This document shows, one piece after another, positions 1 through 6,584 of a stretch of DNA of 11,252 nt. The stretch is taken from NCBI GenBank assembly GCA_902784045.1, contig CACZTE010000136.1, positions 1-11,252 of the forward strand, in the 5' to 3' direction. Within the stretch, counting starts at the first letter, position 1. The number at the start of each line of letters is the position of its first letter. The notes under the pieces are model-generated. The model was not told the origin of the DNA and ran no database searches. It saw only the letters and a program-made list of their open reading frames with translations. Both the position numbers and the translations under genes were made by a program. The DNA is from an uncultured Eubacterium sp. (GTDB taxonomy: Bacteria > Bacillota > Clostridia > Eubacteriales > Eubacteriaceae).

Positions 1-12
1 AAATTCTTTCAT
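1..12 (-). CDS. Start of next gene in the fructose operon, possibly HPr (partial)
   Basis: Only four codons are inside the window (Met-Lys-Glu-Phe), but the start is well supported. The complementary strand carries AAAGGAG (20-26) seven bases before an ATG at 10-12. The gene lies 71 bases after the fruA stop codon, on the same strand. Fructose PTS operons of Firmicutes often continue with a gene for HPr, the phosphocarrier that feeds EIIA, and clostridial HPr proteins often begin with Met-Lys-Glu-Phe. The HPr identity is therefore an inference from context and four residues. That a gene starts here is much surer than what it encodes. Confidence 0.45.
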
Positions 13-51
13 TGGGGTTCTCCTTTGTGCCGATTTTAATAATATTTTATC

Positions 52-82
52 ATGATTTTCAAAGGAATCAAGAAAAAATCAT
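52..82 (-). repeat. Inverted repeat just after fruA
   Basis: An exact 8-base inverted repeat (ATGATTTT at 52-59, AAAATCAT at 75-82) encloses a 15-base loop and begins one base past the fruA stop codon. The stem is AT-rich and lacks a clean run of T directly after it on the transcribed strand, so it is a poor intrinsic terminator. It may be an RNA-stabilising or processing hairpin between fruA and the next gene, or a partial attenuator. The repeat is seen directly; any function is inferred. Confidence 0.35.
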
Positions 83-83
83 T

Positions 84-2048
84 TTATTTTTTCAATCCGG
101 ATTCTTCAGGAGGCAGCGGCTTTTTCAAAACGGCCAACAATGCCATGCCAACAAGAGAACCGGCAACCAATGCGACAACATACATTAACGGATTAGATAC
201 AACAGGGAATACGAAGATACCACCGTGAGGTGCGCGAAGACCGCAACCGAACAGCATAGAAAGCGCTCCGGCCACAGCAGAACCGGCAATACATGCAGGC
301 AGAACTTTGGTGGGATCCGATGCCGCAAAAGGAATAGCGCCTTCGGTGATAAATGAAAGTCCCATGATGTAACAGGAAATTCCGGATTGACGTTCACGCG
401 CAGTAAAGCGGTTTTTGAAAAACGTCGTACAAAGGGCAATTGCCAGCGGCGGAACCATCCCGCCAACCATAACTGCCGCCATGATATCGTATTGACCTTC
501 AGCAAGCATAGCTGTTCCAAAAAGATAAGCTGCTTTGTTGAAGGGGCCTCCCATATCAATCGCCATCATACCGCCAAGCACAAGACCAAGAACAACTTTC
601 ATGCTACCAAGGGATTGGAGACCTGTGCTAAGCATTGTGTTCAGCCATGCGATAGGAATATTAATGAGGCACATTATGATACTGATGAGCAAAATACCGA
701 AAAACGGATAAATCAGCGTCGGTTTTATACCTTCAAGAGATTCAGGTAGATGCGATGCCACTTTTTTCAGCCAATTAACGAGGTAACCAGCAATAAATCC
801 GGCAGCCATCGCGCCCAAAAATCCGGCGGAAACAAGTACATCCGGATCGGAAACAAAACCTTGTTGGAGCGAGAAGACATAGCCCATTTTGGCAATGTAA
901 CCGCCAACAAAACCTACAGCAAGACCGGGACGATCAGCGATGGACATCGCGATAAATCCGGCAAGAACGGGTAGCATGAAACCGAACGCTGCATTTCCGG
1001 CCGTGTTGAAAAAGGCTGCAAGGGGTGTGTTGCTCCCGAAAGTGGCAGCCGGTTCCGGATTATCAAGCAAGAAGGAAATGGCCATTAAAATCCCACCGCC
1101 AATAACAAAAGGCAACATGTGGGAAACGCCATTCATTAAGTCTTTATAAACGCGACGGCCTGCACTTTCTTTTTCGTCAGATCCACCAGCTTCGACAGAT
1201 TCACTACCATCATTGTGATAAACCGGCGCTTCGCCGTTACGAATTTTATTAATGAGTTCTTCGGGTTTGTGAATACCGTCAGCAACTTTGGTCTGAAGAA
1301 CAGGCTTTCCGTCAAAACGAGCCATCGGAACTTTTTTATCGCAAGCGACGATAATTCCCTTACATGCGGCGATTTCATCGGCAGTCAATTCATTTTTTAC
1401 ACCGCCGGATCCATCGGTTTCTACCTTGATGGCAACGCCCATCTTCTTCCCTTTTTCTTCAAGGGCTTCAGCAGCCATATAGGTATGAGCGATACCTGTG
1501 GGGCAAGCGGTAACAGCCAGAACTTCAAAACCTTCAGATACAGCTTCAGGAGCTGATGCTTCTTCAACGGCAATTTCTTCTTCACCGAATTTTTCGGTTT
1601 CTTTGGCGTCGATGAGTTTTAAGAACGCATCTTTATCACTTGCCTCGATCAGGTCTTTACGGAAAGATTCATCCATTAACATCATTGACAAGCGTTGAAG
1701 CATTTCGATGTGTGTGTTATTGGCCTCTTTAGGAACGGCGATCATAAATAAAAGGTTTGCGGGCTGTCCATCCATGGATTCATAATCTGTCCCTTCTTTG
1801 ACAACCATCGCCGCCAATCCGGCTTTAGAGACTGCCTCGGATTTTCCGTGGGGAATGGCTATTCCCTCTCCAATACCGGTGGTGCTTTCTTCTTCACGCT
1901 TGAGGACAGCCTGTTCGTACTCAGCTTTGTCCTTAAGATTGCCGGTTTTCGCCATAAGATCAACCATCGTATGAATAGTTTCTTTTTTTGAACCGGGCTT
2001 ACCATTAAGCTCTATTCCTTCTTTTTTCAGAAGATCGGTTATTCGCAT
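84..2048 (-). CDS. fruA: Fructose-specific PTS transporter, EIIA-EIIB-EIIC fusion
   Basis: Membrane transporter that takes up fructose and phosphorylates it to fructose 1-phosphate, using phosphate passed from HPr. Three domains are visible. EIIA spans residues 1-150, with the phosphorylated His near 67 in the motif IPHG. EIIB is at about 174-272, with its active-site Cys near 182 in ACPTGIAHTYMAAEAL. EIIC is at about 300-645, with many hydrophobic segments and the conserved stretches DMGGPFNKAAY (about 498-508) and ITEGAIPFAASDP (about 567-579). Two acidic, low-complexity linkers (about 155-173 and 278-299) join the domains. About 654 residues is normal for a full FruA. Two ATGs stand side by side at 2049-2051 and 2046-2048. 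I chose the second because it sits seven bases from AAGGAGG (2056-2062), while the first sits only four away; the product differs by one Met. It follows fruK by about 50 bases in the same operon. Confidence 0.95.
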   Translation of the reverse strand: MRITDLLKKEGIELNGKPGSKKETIHTMVDLMAKTGNLKDKAEYEQAVLKREEESTTGIGEGIAIPHGKSEAVSKAGLAAMVVKEGTDYESMDGQPANLLFMIAVPKEANNTHIEMLQRLSMMLMDESFRKDLIEASDKDAFLKLIDAKETEKFGEEEIAVEEASAPEAVSEGFEVLAVTACPTGIAHTYMAAEALEEKGKKMGVAIKVETDGSGGVKNELTADEIAACKGIIVACDKKVPMARFDGKPVLQTKVADGIHKPEELINKIRNGEAPVYHNDGSESVEAGGSDEKESAGRRVYKDLMNGVSHMLPFVIGGGILMAISFLLDNPEPAATFGSNTPLAAFFNTAGNAAFGFMLPVLAGFIAMSIADRPGLAVGFVGGYIAKMGYVFSLQQGFVSDPDVLVSAGFLGAMAAGFIAGYLVNWLKKVASHLPESLEGIKPTLIYPFFGILLISIIMCLINIPIAWLNTMLSTGLQSLGSMKVVLGLVLGGMMAIDMGGPFNKAAYLFGTAMLAEGQYDIMAAVMVGGMVPPLAIALCTTFFKNRFTARERQSGISCYIMGLSFITEGAIPFAASDPTKVLPACIAGSAVAGALSMLFGCGLRAPHGGIFVFPVVSNPLMYVVALVAGSLVGMALLAVLKKPLPPEESGLKK

Positions 2049-2055
2049 CATTATA

Positions 2056-2062
2056 CCTCCTT
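2056..2062 (-). promoter_or_regulatory. Ribosome binding site of fruA
   Basis: AAGGAGG on the minus strand, a near-perfect Shine-Dalgarno sequence. It lies four bases from the first and seven bases from the second of two tandem ATG codons, which favours the second as the fruA start. Confidence 0.75.
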
Positions 2063-2100
2063 AAAAATGATTGCAATAAGCTAACCTATATGATAAAAAA

Positions 2101-3003
2101 TTATAAACTGTTTAAAATAGCCCGAACTTCATCACCCGTGGCAAGATTATCTGAAAATGCACTTGCACTGCCGGTGCAAAGCCCCATAAGAAATGCATCA
2201 TTCATATTTCCAGATTGACTATATCCAGTAATAAAGCCGGCAACCATAGAGTCCCCTGCTCCAACAGAATTTTTAACTTTTCCTTTCGGCGCCGCATGAC
2301 GCATTATCTGTCCGTCTTCGGTAAGAAGCAACGCACCGTCTCCCGCCATTGACACCAGAACATTTCGAGCACCTTTTTCCTGCAATTTTTTTGCGTACTC
2401 CGCAATTTCATCATCAGTTGAGAGAGTAACTCCAAATATTTCACCGAGTTCATGATTATTCGGTTTAATTAAAAACGGATGGTATTTCAGCACATTGACA
2501 AGCAAGTCTTTTGTAGCATCAACGATAATTTGAATATCTTTTTCTTGAAGCCTTGCCATAATGCGTTGATAGATATCACTCGGCATGCTGGATGGAATAC
2601 TGCCTGCAAGAACTAATACATCTCCTGCATTGAGATTATCAAGCTTTTGATAGAGTTTTTCCAAAGCATCATCTGAAATAACAGGACCCATGCCGTTAAT
2701 TTCTGTTTCTTCATCCGAACGGAGTTTAACATTAATGCGAGACAGACCTTCTTTGATGTGGATAAAGTCTGAGCGAACACCGTAATCTGCCAGGCGTGCT
2801 TCAATCTCCGCGCCGGTAAAACCGGCCGTAAAACCAAGCGCTATGCTTTGTAGGCCAAGATTACTTAGTACAATTGACACATTGATTCCTTTTCCGCCGG
2901 GAAAGAGCAATTCAGCATTTGTCCGGTTTACTGTCCCAGCTTTAAAATGATCAACGCTGACGATATAATCCAAGGATGGATTAAAAGTGACCGTATAAAT
3001 CAT
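2101..3003 (-). CDS. fruK: 1-phosphofructokinase (PfkB family)
   Basis: Cytoplasmic kinase that phosphorylates fructose 1-phosphate, the product of FruA, to fructose 1,6-bisphosphate, so imported fructose enters glycolysis. The 300-residue protein shows the PfkB pattern: a sugar-binding N-terminus (TFNPSLDY), the glycine signature PGGKGINV (about 35-42), KPNNHEL (about 180-186), and the C-terminal GAGDS (about 248-252), whose Asp is the catalytic base. It ends with the phosphofructokinase-like GSASAFSDNLATGDE. The reading frame is open 24 codons further upstream, but AAGGAGG at 3010-3016 lies six bases before the ATG at 3001-3003 and family members begin MIYTVT, so the shorter start is preferred. 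It overlaps the end of fruR by 23 bases, which implies translational coupling. The close relative tagatose-6-phosphate kinase (LacC) is possible from sequence alone; the fruR/fruA context makes fruK the better call. Confidence 0.93.
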   Translation of the reverse strand: MIYTVTFNPSLDYIVSVDHFKAGTVNRTNAELLFPGGKGINVSIVLSNLGLQSIALGFTAGFTGAEIEARLADYGVRSDFIHIKEGLSRINVKLRSDEETEINGMGPVISDDALEKLYQKLDNLNAGDVLVLAGSIPSSMPSDIYQRIMARLQEKDIQIIVDATKDLLVNVLKYHPFLIKPNNHELGEIFGVTLSTDDEIAEYAKKLQEKGARNVLVSMAGDGALLLTEDGQIMRHAAPKGKVKNSVGAGDSMVAGFITGYSQSGNMNDAFLMGLCTGSASAFSDNLATGDEVRAILNSL

Positions 3004-3751
3004 TTCCGACCTCCTTAATGGTGGTTTTTTCTTGATATCGTGAATCATTAACGCAATCGGTAATAATGTCCGCATCTTTTAATGCGGCAAATCCAACCGG
3101 TGTTACACGATTGAATTTTGATGAATCAGCCAAGATATAAGTTTTTTTGCAATGCAACATGGCTTTACGTTTAACAGATGCTTCTTCCGGATTTGGAGTA
3201 GTAAATCCGCCATCGGGATCAATGCCGTTTGTGCCAAAAAATCCGCAAGTGAAATGATAGTGTTCCAAAACATCCAAAGTCTGCGTTCCAACGATAGCCT
3301 CTGTTTCATGTCTAACCCGTCCGGGCAGAACCATAACGGTAAAACCCTTTTCTGCAAGTTTCTTGGCATGCAACAACCCATTGGTAACGAAAGATGCTTT
3401 GGTTTCTATCAATGCGTCAACAAGCGCTTCCGTAGTGGTTCCCGCATCAATAAATACAAAATCGTCAGGCTTGATAAATGTTGCAGCATAAGCAGCAATC
3501 ATTTTCTTTTCTTTGCCGTGTTGGGTGTATTTATAGTCCATGTCATTTTCCGAAGTTGTAAAAACTGATGTTGTGAGCGCTGCCGCACCGCCTCGGATTT
3601 TTCTGAGTTTTCCGAGATCAGCAAGTAATGTTAAATCTCTCCGGACTGTGGATTCTGAAGTGTTAATTCGTTTTGTCAATTCAGAGATTGTGACGGTTTT
3701 GTGTTGATTGAGATAATCTAAAATGATGGCATATCTTTCTTCGGATAACAT
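2981..3751 (-). CDS. fruR: DeoR-family transcriptional regulator of the fructose operon
   Basis: Sugar-phosphate-responsive transcription factor, 256 residues, the usual DeoR-family length. The N-terminal winged helix-turn-helix covers about residues 5-57, with the recognition segment NTSESTVRRDL (about 30-40). The C-terminal DeoR sensor domain shows DAGTTT (about 102-107), FFGTNGID (about 171-178) and DSSKF (about 209-213), the pattern that binds phosphorylated sugars. The frame is open 16 codons further upstream, but that would start inside the promoter. The ATG at 3749-3751 has GGAGGG (3756-3761) four bases before it. As first gene of the unit with fruK and fruA, it most likely represses its own operon until fructose 1-phosphate accumulates; this is inference from family and position. 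Confidence 0.9.
   Translation of the reverse strand: MLSEERYAIILDYLNQHKTVTISELTKRINTSESTVRRDLTLLADLGKLRKIRGGAAALTTSVFTTSENDMDYKYTQHGKEKKMIAAYAATFIKPDDFVFIDAGTTTEALVDALIETKASFVTNGLLHAKKLAEKGFTVMVLPGRVRHETEAIVGTQTLDVLEHYHFTCGFFGTNGIDPDGGFTTPNPEEASVKRKAMLHCKKTYILADSSKFNRVTPVGFAALKDADIITDCVNDSRYQEKTTIKEVGNDLYGHF
3010..3016 (-). promoter_or_regulatory. Ribosome binding site of fruK, inside fruR
   Basis: AAGGAGG on the minus strand, six bases before the fruK ATG. It lies within the last codons of fruR and decides between this start and an open frame extending 72 bases further upstream. Confidence 0.8.
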
Positions 3752-3770
3752 AATTCCCTCCGATAAACTC

Positions 3771-3799
3771 ACTATAGCATCAGTTTCTTTCACTGTCAA
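3771..3799 (-). promoter_or_regulatory. Promoter of fruR-fruK-fruA
   Basis: The minus strand carries TTGACA (3794-3799), a 17-base spacer and TATAGT (3771-3776), a near-perfect housekeeping sigma-factor promoter. The predicted transcript would start near 3764, leaving only about 13 bases before the fruR ATG, just enough for its GGAGGG ribosome binding site. A promoter this strong would need an operator to be switched off; the start site overlap is the likely place for repressor binding. Confidence 0.8.
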
Positions 3800-3825
3800 T
3801 CAAAACACGTCATTTTCCATCATTT

Positions 3826-3837
3826 TGAATATTTTCA
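3826..3837. repeat. Small imperfect palindrome upstream of fruR promoter
   Basis: TGAATATTTTCA has TGAA/TTCA arms around an AT centre. It lies 27 bases upstream of the -35 box. AT-rich palindromes of this size occur by chance, so an operator role is only a possibility. Confidence 0.2.
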
Positions 3838-3847
3838 TTGGATTTAA

Positions 3848-3869
3848 TTATTTGCAATTATTTGCAAAT
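3848..3869. repeat. Tandem 10-bp repeat with palindromic TTGCAA cores
   Basis: TTATTTGCAA occurs twice with no gap (3848-3857 and 3858-3867). Each copy holds the palindrome TTGCAA, and the second extends to the perfect palindrome ATTTGCAAAT (3860-3869). The two cores are exactly ten bases apart, so they would face the same side of the DNA helix. The pair sits about 50 bases upstream of the -35 box of the fruR promoter, a plausible binding site for a regulator. No known operator is matched with confidence. Confidence 0.4.
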
Positions 3870-4009
3870 TTTTATTGAATAATCTTCTTTCATCCGGCTA
3901 TAGCATATTGATTTAGATAAATATTTAGAAATCTCATAATAGTGCGCAATTTTAAATACTTAAAACTGACTGAATATGATTGTATTTAAAAACATTGTTT
4001 CTTTTTTCA

Positions 4010-4039
4010 ATCTTATCTGAAAACCAGTCGTTGTGTCAA
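4010..4039 (-). promoter_or_regulatory. Possible second, distal promoter toward fruR
   Basis: A perfect TTGACA (4034-4039) is followed after 18 bases by TAAGAT (4010-4015) on the minus strand, starting just past the terminator of the upstream unit. If used, it would give a leader of about 250 bases before fruR. The -10 box matches the consensus at only four of six positions and the region is AT-rich, so this is a weak call. The stretch 3800-4050 otherwise holds no gene I can support. Confidence 0.3.
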
Positions 4040-4050
4040 TTTTATCGGAT

Positions 4051-4074
4051 AAAAAAAAGACGCTTAAAAGCGCC
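4051..4074 (-). terminator. Intrinsic terminator of the peptidase-rsmB unit
   Basis: On the minus strand GGCGCT-TTTA-AGCGTC (4059-4074) forms a six-pair, mostly GC stem (one G-T pair) with a four-base loop, followed immediately by eight T residues (4051-4058). It begins 31 bases after the stop codon of the 129-residue gene. It separates that transcription unit from the fructose operon. Confidence 0.88.
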
Positions 4075-4104
4075 ATGAAACAAAGTATGACTGTCAAAAT
4101 CCAA

Positions 4105-4494
4105 TTACTCATCAATCAGTCGAGAAACAGAGACAATCTCGATACCGAACACATCAGCGGCTTGTTGAATCGTCTGCTCAACCGATAAGAAATCTCTGTC
4201 GAAATTATAATACAAAATGACTTTAGTTCCTTCAACAAGGAGGGCTCGTTTTGTGATTTCAGGACCTTCGGCACCTCCTTTAATAACAGTTTCGTCAATG
4301 GGAAAAATCCCGAGAATTCGTGATTGCGGATCAGTGACAATCTCAACGCCAAAATCACTTTTAAAATTGAGACGCGCCATTCCCTTTGCCACATCCAAAG
4401 CATCGTCGATGGTGGCGTTTTTAAGTTCGATCATTTTTTTTAGTGACAAAAGCGCATGACCTTCATCATTATATTTGATATCATAGACATTCAT
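4105..4494 (-). CDS. Conserved-looking hypothetical protein, 129 residues
   Basis: I do not recognise a family. The protein is small, soluble and acidic at both ends, without a signal peptide, membrane segment, Cys or zinc motif. Alternating hydrophobic patches suggest an alpha/beta fold: a helical N-terminal third (LLSLKKMIELKNATIDDALDV), a central strand-rich part (FGVEIVTDPQSRILGIFPID), and a C-terminal helix-strand (TIQQAADVFGIEIVSVSRL). The ATG at 4492-4494 lies six bases after the stop of the C26-type hydrolase gene, with AAAGG in the end of that gene as ribosome binding site. The two genes are thus very likely co-transcribed and end together at the terminator at 4051-4074. Coding is supported by spacing, ribosome binding site and normal composition; function is unknown. 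Confidence 0.75.
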   Translation of the reverse strand: MNVYDIKYNDEGHALLSLKKMIELKNATIDDALDVAKGMARLNFKSDFGVEIVTDPQSRILGIFPIDETVIKGGAEGPEITKRALLVEGTKVILYYNFDRDFLSVEQTIQQAADVFGIEIVSVSRLIDE

Positions 4495-4500
4495 GATGTT

Positions 4501-5232
4501 TTACCTTTTATTCATATCGTTTCGGCAGGCAGTAATAAAAGAATCAAACAATATTCTGCTTTCCTCATCATCATCAATCATCAGTTCCGGATGCCACTGA
4601 ACTCCGAGCACATATTGATCGCCCGGTATATAGACACCTTCAATGAGACCGTCTTCGGAAACAGCGCAAACACGAAAAGGCGATGCCAAGTCTTTGATGG
4701 CCTGATGGTGAAAACTATTGACTCCGTATTCTGTCTTTCCGATGATATTATGAAGTGGTGTTCCTTTAAGTACAGTAACGTTGTGGGCAATGCCGTGAAA
4801 ACCGTGATCTCTCGGATGTTCAATATCGGTCTTATATTCTTTGTTGATATCGGTGTAAAGCGTACCGCCAAAGTGCACGTTTAAAAACTGCATACCGCGA
4901 CAAATGGCGAAAATAGGCTTTTCCGACTCAATGACGCCGTCAATAACGTAACCTTCCATAACATCGCGCACATCATCATAAAATTCCGGATTATCGTCTT
5001 TTTCTTCACCGTAAATTTCCGGATTAACATCGTGTCCGCCGCTAAAAACCATTCCGTCGCATAAATTGATAAACTCATTTAAGGTATCTCGATCTTCCGT
5101 TCTCGGAAGCATTATTGGCACAGCGTCGCAATCGATGATTGCCCGCAAAAAATGTTCTCTGACGACGACAAAACCCATTTTTTCAAAATTGATTGGCATG
5201 ATTCCTATTTTCGGTTTTTGGTTTATTTGCAT
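4501..5232 (-). CDS. Class I glutamine amidotransferase-like hydrolase (peptidase C26, gamma-glutamyl-GABA hydrolase type)
   Basis: Cytoplasmic hydrolase of the peptidase C26 family, whose members (PuuD in E. coli) cleave gamma-glutamyl bonds. The 243-residue protein carries the catalytic triad: nucleophile Cys at about 111 in FAICRGMQ, and His (about 214) and Glu (about 216) in QWHPE. The family signature GGHDVNP is at about 65-71, and FHHQAI (about 174-179) matches the conserved pre-His region. An ATG 18 bases upstream is possible, but GGAAGGG (5243-5249) lies nine bases before the ATG at 5230-5232, which is preferred. No putrescine or GABA genes are nearby, so the true substrate cannot be read from context; folate polyglutamate or another gamma-glutamyl compound is equally possible. 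It lies about 50 bases after rsmB and six bases before the 129-residue gene. Confidence 0.85.
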   Translation of the reverse strand: MQINQKPKIGIMPINFEKMGFVVVREHFLRAIIDCDAVPIMLPRTEDRDTLNEFINLCDGMVFSGGHDVNPEIYGEEKDDNPEFYDDVRDVMEGYVIDGVIESEKPIFAICRGMQFLNVHFGGTLYTDINKEYKTDIEHPRDHGFHGIAHNVTVLKGTPLHNIIGKTEYGVNSFHHQAIKDLASPFRVCAVSEDGLIEGVYIPGDQYVLGVQWHPELMIDDDEESRILFDSFITACRNDMNKR

Positions 5233-5267
5233 TGTTGTTTTCCCTTCCATATCTTCATGCTAAGCAA

Positions 5268-5297
5268 ATTATAATAAATAGGTTTATCCTTTTTGAA
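5268..5297 (-). promoter_or_regulatory. Possible internal promoter before the C26 hydrolase gene
   Basis: The rsmB-hydrolase gap contains a perfect TATAAT (5268-5273) on the minus strand. TTCAAA (5292-5297), inside the end of rsmB, lies 18 bases upstream as a weak -35. This could give the hydrolase and its small partner a separate transcript. The gap is very AT-rich, so a chance match is quite possible. Confidence 0.3.
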
Positions 5298-6582
5298 TCC
5301 GACACATGTAAAAACAATCCATGTCATCAATAAGGGGGCTAGTATAGGCCATTTCTTTGACAGTCAATGTTTCACGAGACTGATCGATCGTCTCTAAAAC
5401 GACATTTTCGTTTTCCTCGGGATTGACTGTACAGGTTGCGTAAACTAAAGTTCCGCCGTTTTTTAACATGGAAAGACCGTTTTTCAACATCGTTTTTTGA
5501 GTGTCTTTCAATCCCAAAGCACGTTCATTTACCGATTGATATTTAATCTCGGGTTTACGCCTGATAACTCCGTATCCCGAGCATGGCGCATCAATAAGAA
5601 TCCGATCAAATTGACCCATTTTGTCAAAATCAGGATTGGTGCCATCAACTTTTTGTGTATGAATAATATGATGGCCGAGGCGTTTTGCCGTATGACGGAT
5701 GAGTTTTAAGCGATTGTCATAGATATCGCAGGCAATAATTTCACCTTTGTTCTCCATAAGTTCTGCAAGATGGGTTGTTTTGCCTCCCGGCGCAGCGCAC
5801 ATATCTAAAACTCGATCGCCGGGATTCGCTCCCAGATATTCGGTAATAAGCATGGCGCCTTCATCCTGAACAGTAAAATATCCTTCTTTAAAGCCTTTCA
5901 ACTGTTCTATTCCTTCTTCGGCCGCTCCGTTGGCTGAAATAAAAAGCGCAGATTGTGAGGCGCTTCCCATTTTGACACGAAAGCCATCGTTTTCTAATTC
6001 ATCTGCTAGTGCTTCACGGGTGGTTTTTAGACGATTAACTCGAATGGAAAGCGTTGGAACGGTATTAACCTTTTCCAAGATTTCCCTGCCCAGCGTTTTT
6101 CCATAGACAGATTCATAAAGTTTGAGTATATCTTCCGGAACGGAATAGGTCAGCCGAAAGACTTCGTCAGGATCGTCAAGATTGCTTAAATCCGATTTTT
6201 CGGGATGTCTTAGAACATTTCTCAGCATGGCGTTGACAAAGCCTTTTGCCTTTGGTTTTAAAACAGAGGCCAATCGGTTGGCGCAATCAAGCACGGCAAA
6301 ATCAGGTATACGCTCCAGAAAAATAAGTTGATAAAGTGAGACACGCAGAATTTCTCGGGTAGTATAATCCACGTGTCGGGGCTTTTTCGCAAATTGGTCT
6401 ATTATCCAATCAAGGCGCATTTGATTTTGAAGCGTGCCATATACGATGGTGACATAGAGACCTCTATCCGCACTTTTTAATGAAGCACGGGAAAGCACTC
6501 GACGGATTTCCAAATTGGAGTAAGCACCCTGCCGGTTGATTTTTAGTAAAGATTTAACCGCCGCCAGTCTGACGTCATCCAT
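5284..6582 (-). CDS. rsmB: 16S rRNA (cytosine-967 C5) methyltransferase
   Basis: Methylates C967 of 16S rRNA using S-adenosylmethionine. The 432-residue protein has the expected layout. An N-terminal NusB-like RNA-binding domain (about 1-130) ends with the characteristic KGFVNAMLRNVLR (about 113-125). A Rossmann-type methyltransferase domain follows, with the SAM-binding motif VLDMCAAPGGKTTHLAELM (about 258-276) and two cysteine motifs: DAPCSGYGVIRRKPE (Cys about 334) and YATCTVNPEENE (Cys about 384, the covalent nucleophile in this family). It ends DDMDCFYMCRIQKG, the usual C-terminus. The ATG at 6580-6582 is two bases past the stop of the peptidase gene, with GGAG in the end of that gene as ribosome binding site, so the two are translationally coupled. 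In Bacillus the next gene would be rlmN; here it is not. Confidence 0.95.
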   Translation of the reverse strand: MDDVRLAAVKSLLKINRQGAYSNLEIRRVLSRASLKSADRGLYVTIVYGTLQNQMRLDWIIDQFAKKPRHVDYTTREILRVSLYQLIFLERIPDFAVLDCANRLASVLKPKAKGFVNAMLRNVLRHPEKSDLSNLDDPDEVFRLTYSVPEDILKLYESVYGKTLGREILEKVNTVPTLSIRVNRLKTTREALADELENDGFRVKMGSASQSALFISANGAAEEGIEQLKGFKEGYFTVQDEGAMLITEYLGANPGDRVLDMCAAPGGKTTHLAELMENKGEIIACDIYDNRLKLIRHTAKRLGHHIIHTQKVDGTNPDFDKMGQFDRILIDAPCSGYGVIRRKPEIKYQSVNERALGLKDTQKTMLKNGLSMLKNGGTLVYATCTVNPEENENVVLETIDQSRETLTVKEMAYTSPLIDDMDCFYMCRIQKG

Positions 6583-6584
6583 GA

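Noticed and set aside
387..1698. Several plus-strand open frames of 66-120 codons opposite fruA
   Set aside because: They lie antisense to a clear transporter with all domains, have no ribosome binding sites or recognisable motifs, and arise from the codon pattern of fruA.
3752..3799. Longer fruR start upstream
   Set aside because: It would place the start codon within the -35 box of the promoter; the ATG at 3749-3751 has GGAGGG before it.
3803..3817. Imperfect palindrome around ACGT as a possible catabolite-response element
   Set aside because: It does not fit the CcpA site consensus well enough on either strand.
3959..3994. An 11-codon ATG frame downstream of the candidate distal promoter
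   Set aside because: Too short, no clear ribosome binding site, AT-rich surroundings.
4217..5263. Plus- and minus-strand open frames of 65-142 codons overlapping the C26 hydrolase and the 129-residue gene
   Set aside because: They overlap well-supported genes in other frames and show unnatural composition; the catalytic motifs are in the chosen frames.
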